From: Paenibacillus oralis
Lineage (GTDB): Bacteria > Bacillota > Bacilli > Paenibacillales > Paenibacillaceae
DNA length: 64,000 nt
Assembly: GCF_003863965.1 (NCBI RefSeq)
Contig: NZ_RRCN01000001.1
Location: 1,103,042 to 1,167,041, forward strand
Direction of reading: 5' to 3'
Part shown: piece after piece, positions 41,949 through 50,927 of the stretch
Layout: each line of letters starts with the position of its first letter
Position numbering within the stretch: the first letter of the stretch is position 1
Position numbers and translations under genes: made by a program
Notes under the pieces: generated by a model
What the model saw: only the letters and a program-made list of their open reading frames with translations
The model's database searches: none
Told to the model about the DNA's origin: nothing

Positions 41949-42012
41949 AATAAAAAAATAAAGCCGCTCCACGCAGCAGCAGTTGAGTTACTGCGCTTTG
42001 GAAGCGGCCATT
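41949..42012 (-). terminator. Terminator overlapping the fhuF-like stop codon
   Basis: Leftward GGCCGCTTCC...GGAGCGGC followed by TTTATTTTTTT. The left arm lies inside the last codons of the gene. Confidence 0.7.
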
Positions 42013-42794
42013 TTTTCCATGATCTCGAGACGTTTCGCTTCCCTCTCCTGCTTGGTCAGCTTCGGGCAGCCGTAGCAATAGCCATGTCCGGTATCCGTCC
42101 GGTAGGCCAGGCAGCAGGTGGGCTTCATGGGCGTTTTCTCGCCCGGCCGGTAAGGATCGTCCAGCAAAACCTGCTTGACGTTAAAAGGATTCCGCTTCAG
42201 TCCGAACCATGATGCAGGCAGCTCTTTGGCGAGATAGTCGTAATCCTCCATCAGCCGGGAGCGCTGCGCCTCATCCTCCAGCTTGCCGGCAATCGCGCGG
42301 ACGTAATACTGCACGCCCAACGGAATCTGCCCCCACAGCTGCGTCAGCGGCACCCCGGATACGGCGGCGATGCTCTCCATCACCGGGCGCAAGACCTCCA
42401 GGTAGAATCCGCCCAGCTCATTTTCCCGCCACGCGTCCCGTTCTCCTTGCGGCCAAGGCGTTTCCTCCGGATCATTCAACACGAAATAAACCCACGGAAA
42501 CTGATTGACTACAACAACCTGAACAGTAATATTTTCAAGCGAAAAACGGAGCCGGCTCGGCGTTACGGACAGCATATACTGCAGCGCTGTGCACATTACC
42601 CGCCAGGCTGAGGCGAAATAAGTCGCCGCAACCTGGATGTCGAGCCCCTTAATCTGCTCCTGGTAAAATTTCAGAAAAGACTCCATCCGTTCACGATCCG
42701 TCAGTACGGCTGCCGGCACCGTGAGCAGAGCATCTTGGCGTTCCTTCGTCACGATACACAATTGCAGTTCAAGCAGCTCATAATCGATTGGCAT
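41988..42794 (-). CDS. FhuF-like ferric siderophore reductase
   Basis: 268 residues from MPIDYELLEL (42794), after GGAGGAAAA. The C terminus has CC-x10-C-x2-C (TCCLAYRT...CYGCPK), the 2Fe-2S ligand set of FhuF. It reduces ferric iron released from siderophores in the cytoplasm. It is 44 bases behind the siderophore ABC ATPase gene and shares its Fur-controlled promoter. Confidence 0.85.
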   Translation of the reverse strand: MPIDYELLELQLCIVTKERQDALLTVPAAVLTDRERMESFLKFYQEQIKGLDIQVAATYFASAWRVMCTALQYMLSVTPSRLRFSLENITVQVVVVNQFPWVYFVLNDPEETPWPQGERDAWRENELGGFYLEVLRPVMESIAAVSGVPLTQLWGQIPLGVQYYVRAIAGKLEDEAQRSRLMEDYDYLAKELPASWFGLKRNPFNVKQVLLDDPYRPGEKTPMKPTCCLAYRTDTGHGYCYGCPKLTKQEREAKRLEIMEKMAASKAQ

Positions 42795-42838
42795 TCTTTT
42801 TTCCTCCAGCCCGGTTTCTTCCCGCCGCATAAGCTAAG

Positions 42839-43702
42839 CTACTGGAACGAAACCACTTTACGCTCTGGTTCCTCCCGCCCGTCTTTGGCCGCAGGACGAA
42901 CTTTGCCTTCGGTAGCGGCGCGGTAGAGCTCATAAGGAAGACACAGCGGCACCCCGCTGCGAGGGTCCGTCACGATATCCGCTTCAATGCCGAACACGTC
43001 GCGCAGCACCGGGGAAGTGACCACCTCTTCAGGAGTTCCCGAAGCCACGGCCTGGCCCTTTTTGATCGCGATCATATAATGGGCGTAGCGCGCGGCATGG
43101 TTCAAGTCATGCACAACCATCACAATCGTGCGTTGCGATGCCGCGTTCAATTCCTCAAGCAGCTGCAGCACTTCCAGTTGATGCGCCATGTCGAGGAAGG
43201 TCGTCGGTTCATCGAGGAACAAAATATCGGTCTCCTGGGCCAGCGCCATAGCGATCCAGGCCCGCTGACGCTGCCCGCCGGACAGCTGTTCTAAAGCCCG
43301 GTCGGTAAATTCGCTCATCCTTGTCGCTTCGATCGCCCACTCGACAATTTTACGGTCTTCCGCCTTTAACCCGCCGAAGCCTTTTTGATGGGGAAAACGT
43401 CCGTACGACACCAGTTCGTACACCGTCAGCCCCTCCGGCGCCGTCGGGTTCTGCGGCAGGATGGCCAGCTGCTTGGCGACTTCCCGGGTCGATTGTTTAT
43501 GAATCGATTTGCCGTTCAGCAGCACGGTCCCCGCCTTCGGCTGCAAAATCCGCGCCATCGTTTTTAAAACCGTGGATTTACCGGAGCCGTTGGCGCCAAC
43601 CAGCGCCGTAATTTTTCCTTCCGGAATGGAAATATTCAAGTCCTCGACGATCAAGCGGTCCTCATAGGCAATATCCAAATGGGAAGTTTTCAATGAAACC
43701 AT
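42839..43702 (-). CDS. Iron-siderophore ABC transporter ATPase (FecE/YusV-like)
   Basis: 287 residues. Walker [10 protein letters not shown], signature [11 protein letters not shown] and Walker B ILFLDEPT are intact. A C-terminal extension carries [15 protein letters not shown]. No permease gene is adjacent, so it probably serves permeases encoded elsewhere, as YusV does in B. subtilis. The promoter has a perfect Fur box. Confidence 0.92.
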   Translation of the reverse strand: MVSLKTSHLDIAYEDRLIVEDLNISIPEGKITALVGANGSGKSTVLKTMARILQPKAGTVLLNGKSIHKQSTREVAKQLAILPQNPTAPEGLTVYELVSYGRFPHQKGFGGLKAEDRKIVEWAIEATRMSEFTDRALEQLSGGQRQRAWIAMALAQETDILFLDEPTTFLDMAHQLEVLQLLEELNAASQRTIVMVVHDLNHAARYAHYMIAIKKGQAVASGTPEEVVTSPVLRDVFGIEADIVTDPRSGVPLCLPYELYRAATEGKVRPAAKDGREEPERKVVSFQ

Positions 43703-43811
43703 GGCACTCTTCCTTTCCGTGTGCAGCCGTTAATTTCTCATCATTCAGCATCTATGCGATCATAACTATCAGCTTCATCAAGCCTTCATTAATATTTCAT
43801 CTTTACCTTTA

Positions 43812-43841
43812 AAGATACTGATAATCATTATCATTTGTCAA
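43812..43841 (-). promoter_or_regulatory. Fur-controlled promoter of the iron genes
   Basis: TTGACA (43836-43841), 18 bp and TATCTT (43812-43817), leftward. TGATAATCATTATCA at 43819-43833, in the spacer, is a perfect 7-1-7 Fur box. The leader is about 100 bases. Confidence 0.85.
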
Positions 43842-43927
43842 CTGTTAATTAAAATTTCCACCCTTTAACGGCCCTGCCCTGCTTCACGCAGTCATAGCAT
43901 CCGCCCCACCATGAATAACATCCTCCT

Positions 43928-43943
43928 ATTGGAAAAATCCAAT
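43928..43943. repeat. Dispersed palindrome ATTGGAAAAATCCAAT
   Basis: Palindrome of the ATTGGAAAWATCCAAT family, exactly 50 bp from the next one. Confidence 0.6.
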
Positions 43944-43977
43944 CAAGCTACTATATAACCCGACAATTTCCCATTCT

Positions 43978-43992
43978 ATTGGAGTTTTCCAA
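43978..43992. repeat. Dispersed palindrome ATTGGAGTTTTCCAA
   Basis: Variant copy. The interval 43842-44041 otherwise holds nothing recognisable. Confidence 0.5.
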
Positions 43993-44041
43993 CCAGAACG
44001 TTGGAGAAATCGCAGTCTGACCACATTGACGGATACACACG

Positions 44042-44067
44042 AAAAGGACGCCGATGGGCGCCCTTTT
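44042..44067 (-). terminator. Terminator of the carboxypeptidase gene
   Basis: Leftward AAGGGCGCC-CATC-GGCGTCCTT followed by TTCG. Confidence 0.65.
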
Positions 44068-44092
44068 GACGATATTTCTTGTTTATTCATTC

Positions 44093-45004
44093 TTACTGAC
44101 CGGATACCGGCACAGCATCATAGTACTCTTCCAGCGTAATGCCGCGTTCGGCGATATCCGCCGCGATCTCTTTGCCGACGTAGCGGAGGTGCCATGGTTC
44201 GTATTTATACCCGGTAATGTCCTCTTTGCCTTCCGGATAACGGATAATAAAGCCGTATTCCGTCACATGATCGGCCAGCCAAGCCGCTTCCTTCGTATCG
44301 CCGAAGCAGCTCTCCGCCGCGCATTTGCCGTCGCTGCCCGAAACGTCGATCGCCAAACCCGTCTCATGCTCGCTATGGCCGGGAACGGCGCTGTAGGTTT
44401 TGGCTTTTTCCTCGCCGTCTTTCTTCACGTAACGGTTAAACAAAGCGGTCTGCGTGCTGTGCGAACGATACGCGGATACGCCGGCGAGATAGATGCCGTC
44501 CTTCTCGGCGCCGGCAAACAACTCTTCCAAAGCCTCCGCCGCCTCTTTGCGCATCATCCGCTTTTCGATTTTTTCTTTGAATGTAAACCGGACATCGGGA
44601 TATACGAGATCCTTCGGTTCATAATCATCCGGCAGGGCAAACTGCTTGTTAATCAGTACGGCACTGCTGTATGGATCGGAGGCCGCCGCCGTATCCACGC
44701 TTTGACCGCTGTCCGTGTCCGTGCCGGAATTTACCGGCCCGTTCCCCGCGCCTGCATCCGCCGCCCCGGAATCAGCCGGGCTATTCGCGTTGTCATCAGG
44801 ATTCGCTGCGCCGTTATCTCCGGTTTCGGCTCCCGCAGCGTCGTTCCCCCCGGCGGCTGCCCCGCCGTTGGCCTCTGCGGCGTTCTCCGTCCCCGGAGAC
44901 GAAGCTTGCGGCGCACCCGCTTCTTTATTTCCGCAGCCCGTAAAAAGCGCCGCCGCCACCATTAGGGCGATGGCAGCCGTCAGCGTGCCCTTCTTGCTGT
45001 ACAT
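44093..45004 (-). CDS. VanY-type D,D-carboxypeptidase lipoprotein
   Basis: 303 residues from MYSKKGTLTA (45004), after GGAGG. A signal peptide ends in the lipobox LFTGCG. Residues 27-105 are a disordered Ala/Gly/Asp/Asn linker. The VanY domain shows SEHETGLAIDVSG (metal His and Asp) and EPWHLRYVG. It would trim the terminal D-Ala from peptidoglycan stems outside the membrane. The 80-residue linker is long for the family. Confidence 0.9.
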   Translation of the reverse strand: MYSKKGTLTAAIALMVAAALFTGCGNKEAGAPQASSPGTENAAEANGGAAAGGNDAAGAETGDNGAANPDDNANSPADSGAADAGAGNGPVNSGTDTDSGQSVDTAAASDPYSSAVLINKQFALPDDYEPKDLVYPDVRFTFKEKIEKRMMRKEAAEALEELFAGAEKDGIYLAGVSAYRSHSTQTALFNRYVKKDGEEKAKTYSAVPGHSEHETGLAIDVSGSDGKCAAESCFGDTKEAAWLADHVTEYGFIIRYPEGKEDITGYKYEPWHLRYVGKEIAADIAERGITLEEYYDAVPVSGQ

Positions 45005-45087
45005 CCTGGTTCCTCCCCATATTGAATCTATAAATTTAACGAAAATCTCAAGCAATAAGTTGCATGGAAAATAACGACGGCGCCGGG

Positions 45088-46533
45088 CTACCGCCCCCGG
45101 CGCCCGCGCCCGCCGCCGCGTCCGGCTTCGCCGCGGCGGCCCTGCCCTTGCGCGCGCGCAGCGCCTCCGCCGGAGCCGCGCTGCGCGTGCGCCTTCTCGC
45201 CGCGGCGTTTCCCTTCGCCGCGGCTTCCCCGGGCCGGCGCCCCGCCGTCGCCGGCTGCGCGCCCGCGCCCGCCCGCCGCTTCGCGGCCCGGGCGGCCGGG
45301 CGCACGCTTCGCGCCGCCGTGCTTCGCGCGGCGCGGCGTTTCCTTCGCCAGGGCCGCGCCTTGCCGGCCGCCGGCGGAGTCCCTGGCGGCTCCGCTGCCC
45401 GCGCCGCCCGCAGCATAACGCTGCCGCTCCAGCTTGCGGGCGATGCCCCGCTCGATCAGGCGCAGCGCCTCCATGTCCTTCGGCGCCGCAAACGTGACGG
45501 CTACGCCTTCCTGCCCGGCGCGGCCGGTCCGCCCGATGCGGTGGATGTAGCCGTCCACGTCATGCGGGATGTCGTAGTTGAACACATGCGTGACTCCTTC
45601 GACATCGATGCCGCGCGCCGCTACATCCGTGGCCACCAGCAGCTCCAGCTTCGCCTCGCGGAAAGCCCGCATCACCTGCTCGCGTTTCGCCTGCGACAGA
45701 TCGCCATGCAGCTCATCCGATTTGAAGCCGGCTTCCTGCAGCGCCTCGTTCAGCTTGCTCGCCCGCCGCTTCGTCCGGCAAAAGATCACCGCCAAATACG
45801 GCCGATCCCCGCGGATTTGCTCGATCAGCGCGGCCTGCTTGGTCCGGTCCGTGCATTCCACCAAAATCTGCCGGATGCTGTCCAAGGTCACACGCGGCGT
45901 TTCCGCAACGCGGATATCCTGCGGACGGTCCATGTACGTGCGGGCCAACCGCTTCACACGATCGGGCATCGTCGCCGAGAACAGCATCGTCTGACGGCTC
46001 CGCGGCACCTGCAATATGATCTCTTCCACCTCGGCCAAAAAGCCCATATGCAGCATTTGATCCGCTTCGTCGAGCACCAGCATCCGCACGGCGCCAAGCG
46101 TCAGCGAGCCGCGCCGCAAGTGATCGAGCAGCCGGCCGGGGGTTCCGATGACAAGCTGGGCGCCGCCCTTTAGCTTGCGCAGCTGCCGTTCCACATCCTG
46201 CCCGCCGTAGGCGGCCAGCAGCGACAACCCTTCCCGCGCTGCCGCCAGTTTGCGGGCCTCCGCCGTAATCTGCAGCGCCAGTTCCCGGGTCGGGGTGATG
46301 ATCAGCGCCTGGGCCTCCGGCTTGTCTACACGGATGTTCTCCAGAATCGGCAGCAGAAAAGCGAGCGTTTTGCCCGTGCCGGTCTGCGCCTGCACGATCG
46401 CGTCCTCCCCGGCCATCAGCACCGGGATCGCCGCCGCCTGCACCGGGGTCGGGTTCGCGATGCCTTGTTCCTGCAGCCTGCGAAGCAGGGCGGGCGAAAG
46501 GCCCAGGTTTTCAAAAGTCGTCAACAAATTCAC
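45088..46533 (-). CDS. DEAD-box RNA helicase with Arg/Gly-rich tail
   Basis: 481 residues from GTG at 46533 (TTG at 46524 has better spacing). Motifs: Q motif NPTPVQ, AQTGTGKT (Walker A), PTRELALQ, DEAD (VLDEADQML), SAT, HRIGRTGRAG. The core ends near residue 375. The remaining 105 residues are almost only Gly, Arg, Ala and Lys, encoded by very GC-rich DNA. RGG tails bind structured RNA; CshA-type helicases unwind RNA in ribosome assembly or decay. Confidence 0.93.
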   Translation of the reverse strand: MNLLTTFENLGLSPALLRRLQEQGIANPTPVQAAAIPVLMAGEDAIVQAQTGTGKTLAFLLPILENIRVDKPEAQALIITPTRELALQITAEARKLAAAREGLSLLAAYGGQDVERQLRKLKGGAQLVIGTPGRLLDHLRRGSLTLGAVRMLVLDEADQMLHMGFLAEVEEIILQVPRSRQTMLFSATMPDRVKRLARTYMDRPQDIRVAETPRVTLDSIRQILVECTDRTKQAALIEQIRGDRPYLAVIFCRTKRRASKLNEALQEAGFKSDELHGDLSQAKREQVMRAFREAKLELLVATDVAARGIDVEGVTHVFNYDIPHDVDGYIHRIGRTGRAGQEGVAVTFAAPKDMEALRLIERGIARKLERQRYAAGGAGSGAARDSAGGRQGAALAKETPRRAKHGGAKRAPGRPGREAAGGRGRAAGDGGAPARGSRGEGKRRGEKAHAQRGSGGGAARAQGQGRRGEAGRGGGRGRRGR

Positions 46534-46653
46534 CTCATATTCCTAGGATAAAGCCATCCGGTTAATCCCATATCCAGTTCAATAACGATTTAACAGTTGC
46601 CGGTTTGGGGCAACAGCCTTCTTATTGTAACAGACGATCCGCGGGACGGCGAG

Positions 46654-48327
46654 CTAAAACCTCCCCGAACGGAAGATCGAATAAAGCAGCCACAGGAACA
46701 TCAGCAGCGCCACGATGAAGCCGATTTCGATGGCCGGAAAGTTCCACAGCAGCGTAGGGCGCCTCGTCAGGGATGAGCCGACGATCAAGCCGACCATGAT
46801 GATGCTGAACGAAAGGAGAACGATGCTGAATGACAGCCGGTTGCTGATTTGATCCAGCTTGCGGAGGAACTGCCCCATCTCCGGAACGTCCATCTCCATC
46901 TTGATTTTCCCTTTGGCGAACATCGCCGACAACCGTCGCACTTGCCGCGGCAGGTCGACCAAAGAATCGGTCAATTCGGCCGCCCCTTCGACCAGCCTCT
47001 TCGTGAGCCGGCGCGACCCGTACTTCTCCCGCAGCAGCTTGCGCCCGAACGGCTCGGCCATGTCGAGAATGCGCAGGTTCGGATCAAGGCTTAGCGCCAC
47101 GCCTTCCACCGTGAGCAGCGCTTTCCCGAGCAGCAGCAGATCGGCGGGCAGGGTGACCCGGTGGCGCCTGGCGGTCATAAACAGATCGTTTAACGCTTGA
47201 CCGACCTGAATTTCGGCAAAAGGGATATCGTAATACCTGTCCCGCAGCCGCTCCAGGTCCAGGCGCAGCCCGGCCGTATCGGCGGCGTCATCCACCAGCC
47301 CCATGCGTAAGATCGCCCGCACCATGCCTTCGGTGCTGCGCCGCATCAAGGCGATCACCAGCGAGGAGAGATGGTCCTTCATATCGCTGCTGAGCCGGCC
47401 GACCATGCCGAAATCGATAAACGCCAAATCCCCTCGCTCCGTCACAAGCAAATTGCCGGGATGGGGGTCCGCGTGAAAAAAGCCGCCTTCAAAAATTTGC
47501 CGAAGCAGAGCATCCACAAGGCGCTGGGCTATCGTCTTCCGGTCGAAGCGGACTGCCGCCCGCCCGTTCAGCCGGTTCAAATGCACACCGTCGACAAAGT
47601 CCATCGTCAGCACCTTGGACGTCGTGTAGTGCCAATAAACCCCGGGGATGTAGATCCCTTCCCCTTCCTTGAATTGCCGGCGGATTTTCTCCATGTTCCG
47701 CCCTTCATGGCTGTAGTCCAGCTCGGCCCGGATCGACCGCGAAAATTCCTCGACCATCTGCGGGATTTGATACTGGGAAACCCAGGACCACCGTTTATTC
47801 GCCAGCGCCGTCAAATGCTTCAGAATGTCCAGGTCGCGCTCGACGAGCGGAATGACGCCGGGACGCTGAATCTTGACGGCAACCCGCTCGCCGCTCGTCA
47901 GCCGCGCCCGGTGAACCTGCCCGATCGACGCGGCGGCCAGCGGCGTCTCGTCGAAGCTGGCCAGCAGCTCCCCGATTGGCATCTGCATCTCCTGCTCCAA
48001 AATCGCCTTCGCTTCTTCGGCGGAAAAAGGCGGCACCTGATCCTGAAGCTTGACAAGCTCCAGGACGATCGGTTCCGGAAGCAAATCGGAGCGCGTGCTG
48101 GCCAGTTGCCCGGCCTTAATAAAGGTGGGCCCGAGCTCCTCCAGCACCAGCCGGATTCGCTCGGCCAAAGTCCGGGTTCCCGGAGGCTCCGCCTTGCGAA
48201 ACCGCCGCAGCGGAACCCGGATGAGCCGGGTTAGTCCGATCTCTTCGGCCATATACCCAAAGCCATGGCGCACCAGCGCCATGGCGATTTCCCGGTACCT
48301 CCCGTTATGACGGACAAAGCTGCCCAT
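46654..48327 (-). CDS. UbiB/AarF (ABC1) family atypical kinase
   Basis: 557 residues. The KxGQ motif (FIKAGQLAS), the Ala-rich loop PLAAASIGQVH in place of the Gly-rich loop, VKIQRPG, and HADPHPGN and IDFGMVG catalytic motifs are all present. Two C-terminal membrane spans follow. The family supports isoprenoid-quinone metabolism or lipid homeostasis. It begins three bases after the phasin-like gene, indicating one operon. Confidence 0.9.
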   Translation of the reverse strand: MGSFVRHNGRYREIAMALVRHGFGYMAEEIGLTRLIRVPLRRFRKAEPPGTRTLAERIRLVLEELGPTFIKAGQLASTRSDLLPEPIVLELVKLQDQVPPFSAEEAKAILEQEMQMPIGELLASFDETPLAAASIGQVHRARLTSGERVAVKIQRPGVIPLVERDLDILKHLTALANKRWSWVSQYQIPQMVEEFSRSIRAELDYSHEGRNMEKIRRQFKEGEGIYIPGVYWHYTTSKVLTMDFVDGVHLNRLNGRAAVRFDRKTIAQRLVDALLRQIFEGGFFHADPHPGNLLVTERGDLAFIDFGMVGRLSSDMKDHLSSLVIALMRRSTEGMVRAILRMGLVDDAADTAGLRLDLERLRDRYYDIPFAEIQVGQALNDLFMTARRHRVTLPADLLLLGKALLTVEGVALSLDPNLRILDMAEPFGRKLLREKYGSRRLTKRLVEGAAELTDSLVDLPRQVRRLSAMFAKGKIKMEMDVPEMGQFLRKLDQISNRLSFSIVLLSFSIIMVGLIVGSSLTRRPTLLWNFPAIEIGFIVALLMFLWLLYSIFRSGRF

Positions 48328-48330
48328 GAG

Positions 48331-48639
48331 CTACGGCTGCTGCAGCTCGGCGAGCTTCAGTTCCAGTTCGGCCACCCGGCGGGTCAGCTCTTCCACCTCT
48401 TTAGCTGAAGCGAGCCCCATGGTTTGAAGCGCGGATCTCACCTGTTCGTTAACGAGTTCCTTGAATCTTCCCTGCTCCTCGGCGCCTTTATCGATCAGCT
48501 TCTCCACCAGCTGCTTCGACTCCGAAGGAGCCAATTCGCCGCGCTTCACCAGCTCGTCCACGACCCCTTCGATCTTTTCCTTGCTCACGACGGTAAGGCC
48601 CCAACCTAAGGAAATCGCCTTTTTCAACAAATCGCTCAT
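48331..48639 (-). CDS. Phasin-like/PhaF-type coiled-coil protein
   Basis: 102 residues from MSDLLKKAISLGWG (48639). An N-terminal amphipathic helix is followed by a charged coiled coil (KEVEELTRRVAELELKLAEL). This is the polyhydroxyalkanoate granule-associated/phasin-like pattern. In Firmicutes it is often paired with an AarF kinase, as here, so a membrane role is more likely than granule binding. Confidence 0.7.
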   Translation of the reverse strand: MSDLLKKAISLGWGLTVVSKEKIEGVVDELVKRGELAPSESKQLVEKLIDKGAEEQGRFKELVNEQVRSALQTMGLASAKEVEELTRRVAELELKLAELQQP

Positions 48640-48690
48640 AACCAATCATCCTTTCCTTCATAGGTTTGGATATTGCTTATCTGTACTGCA

Positions 48691-49509
48691 TCATAGCGCG
48701 GCGTCTCCGGCATAATACCGCGCCAATTCGACGATCATACTGCCCATTCGCTCCTCCTTCGGAGCCAGCACCCGCGGAACGCCGGCCTCCCGCAGCCCGG
48801 CGGCCGTCACCTTGCCTACGGCGACGGCCAGCACCGGCCCCTCCAGCGCCTGCATCAGCGCCTGAAGCCGCCCCCGCTTCTCCGCATGCTCCATGAGAAA
48901 ACGGACCTGCGGCCCGCTCGTAAACGTTACGGCGTCCACCTCTCCCCCCACGATGTCGGCGAGCAGTTCTTCCAGCGCTTCTTCCGGCGGCGAAATGTGG
49001 CGGTACGGCAAAACCTGACGGCAGCTTGCTCCCTGCTCCTCCAGCCAGGCAACCAGCCGCGGGGCGGGGTCGCCGTGCAGCTGCAGCATCACGTTTTTCC
49101 CCGTGAAGTCATGAGCCGCCAGTCCGCGGATCAGCCCTTCCGTGCTGCCGTCGTCATCCCGGACAAGCGGCGTCAACTGCCGTTTTTTGAGGGCATTTGC
49201 CGTTTTGTACCCCCGGGCGGCAATGGAATTCACGCTAAGGTTATCCCATAGCTGCTGGGCCACCCCCATATCCTCGGCCATGTCAAACACGGCATCCAGC
49301 CCCATGCCGGTCGTGAAGATCGACCAGTCCGGCGGATTCTCCACCCAAGCCACAATCCCGTTCCGAAGGTCCACGTCGTCCAGCAGGACCGTTCCCTGCG
49401 CCGGCCGATACAGCGGAATTCCGCCGAGGTTTTCCACCAGCTTGCCCAGTTCCTCCGCCCGGCGGGGGCCCGTCAATGCGATTCTTTTCCCTTCCAATCT
49501 CCTCGCCAT
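48691..49509 (-). CDS. hemD: Uroporphyrinogen-III synthase
   Basis: 272 residues with the low-identity HemD bilobal pattern: LEGKRIALTGPRRAEELG, SIFTTGMGLDAVF, then AVTFTSGPQVRFLMEHA and VLAVAVGKVTAAGLREAGV. It closes hydroxymethylbilane into uroporphyrinogen III for haem and B12. It is away from a hem operon, so it may be a second copy. GGAGG precedes ATG. Confidence 0.8.
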   Translation of the reverse strand: MARRLEGKRIALTGPRRAEELGKLVENLGGIPLYRPAQGTVLLDDVDLRNGIVAWVENPPDWSIFTTGMGLDAVFDMAEDMGVAQQLWDNLSVNSIAARGYKTANALKKRQLTPLVRDDDGSTEGLIRGLAAHDFTGKNVMLQLHGDPAPRLVAWLEEQGASCRQVLPYRHISPPEEALEELLADIVGGEVDAVTFTSGPQVRFLMEHAEKRGRLQALMQALEGPVLAVAVGKVTAAGLREAGVPRVLAPKEERMGSMIVELARYYAGDAAL

Positions 49510-49592
49510 AGTCTACCTCCCCAAAATCAGCCCATCTTTCTATTTCCAGCTTATACGACCGGGGAGAGGAAGTAAATCCCGTGACCTGCGCG

Positions 49593-50666
49593 TCAGCCTG
49601 ATTTCGGTTTGACCTTTCGCGGCCATAACGCGGCGAACAACACGATCGGCAGCACCAGTTCGAAGATCAGCGCCACCAGCGGCCATACATAGTTGAAGTT
49701 GAATTGCTGCAGGGCGTTTTTGAAAAACCAGATGGAGCACACAAACGCAAGCGCGCCGGCGGGAGCCGTCATAAGGCGGCCGGATAATTTCGGCACGACC
49801 ATCTGCATTAAATAACACAGCACATAGATGTCGAAGCCGATCTTGCCGAGCGCCGTCGGATACCAAAGTCCGACGACAAGCAGATCAAACCGGTCCATGA
49901 AATCGGTGATCTGCAATTGCCGGATAAGCTCGTATCCGGAATGCGTTAATTTGCCGGTCAGCGGCACCCCCATGACCAATTCGGTCAAAAGCAGGATGCC
50001 GAATAGAAATAACGTGGCCACAATCAACCCGGTAAGCCCGGCAGAGGTGCGATAAGATTTCCCCGAAATGACTAACGGCAACGCGATGACTTCTCCCAAA
50101 TAGGGGGCCGCGTACCACGCCCCTTTGGCGATGCCCAGCCAATCGAAAGAAAAATAAGGAATCATGTAATTGATATGCACATTCCTTAACATGAAGATGC
50201 TGACGATAGTCAGAACAGCGATCATGATAGGCACGTAGATCTCGCTAATCCCGAGGAAAGCCCGGATCCCCCCCTGCGAAATATAGACGGCCGTGGCGGT
50301 GATCATGAGCCCCAAAATCAAAATCGGCGTCCGGTTCAGCAGCACCGAATTCGTAAAATCGGCAAGGATGCGGATATCTCTGGCGGCGATGAACAGAAAA
50401 AAGAGGAGGTACATTGCCAACAGAACCCTGCCGTTCACCGGAAACCGCTCCACGATCGCCTGCATCAGATTTTTGCCGGGAAACCGCCCCCGTGCCGCCG
50501 ACAGCAACCACAGGGACAACACGCAAAGCCCGCCGCTTAGGATGAAGGAGACAGCGGCATGCTGCCGGGCCACATTCGCCATGGGAGAAAACGTCTGTAA
50601 ATACGACAGGGAACTGATATACAGCATGCAAAGCAGCATGATTTGCCGCTTCGTTATTTTTTTCAT
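49593..50666 (-). CDS. gerAB: Spore germination permease-like subunit (GerAB)
   Basis: 357 residues with ten predicted spans, in the amino-acid permease-like spore germination family. The N terminus KKITKRQIMLLCMLYISS and the DFTNSVLLNRTP stretch are typical. It forms the nutrient-binding subunit of a germinant receptor in the inner spore membrane. AAAGGAGAGG precedes ATG. It is the last gene of the operon. Confidence 0.9.
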   Translation of the reverse strand: MKKITKRQIMLLCMLYISSLSYLQTFSPMANVARQHAAVSFILSGGLCVLSLWLLSAARGRFPGKNLMQAIVERFPVNGRVLLAMYLLFFLFIAARDIRILADFTNSVLLNRTPILILGLMITATAVYISQGGIRAFLGISEIYVPIMIAVLTIVSIFMLRNVHINYMIPYFSFDWLGIAKGAWYAAPYLGEVIALPLVISGKSYRTSAGLTGLIVATLFLFGILLLTELVMGVPLTGKLTHSGYELIRQLQITDFMDRFDLLVVGLWYPTALGKIGFDIYVLCYLMQMVVPKLSGRLMTAPAGALAFVCSIWFFKNALQQFNFNYVWPLVALIFELVLPIVLFAALWPRKVKPKSG

Positions 50667-50714
50667 ACCATGCCTCTCCTTTAAATTTTCAGGTGGAGAA
50701 AGTTGAACTACCTC

Positions 50715-50927
50715 TTACGGAAAAGGCACAAGCGGCCGGAGGATCCTGCCCAGCCACTCGCTTGGAAAAAAAATCTGGGGCGACAGCGTGGTATAGAGCA
50801 GGATGCCGAAGGAGACGGCCATCATGCCGTAGGAAAACCACCGGTTTATCGGTGGCTCTTTCCTCATAGCTTCTTGGTCCCGCCATACGCTGAAGGCCAT
50901 GAGTATTATCAGCAGCACCTCAATCAT
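50715..50927 (-). CDS. Small membrane protein in the ger operon
   Basis: 70 residues with two hydrophobic segments (MIEVLLIILMAFSVW and MMAVSFGILLYTT). GGGAGG lies inside the end of the GerAC gene. It may be a fourth receptor component comparable to the small GerD/D-subunit proteins of some germinant operons; this is inference from position. Confidence 0.7.
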   Translation of the reverse strand: MIEVLLIILMAFSVWRDQEAMRKEPPINRWFSYGMMAVSFGILLYTTLSPQIFFPSEWLGRILRPLVPFP

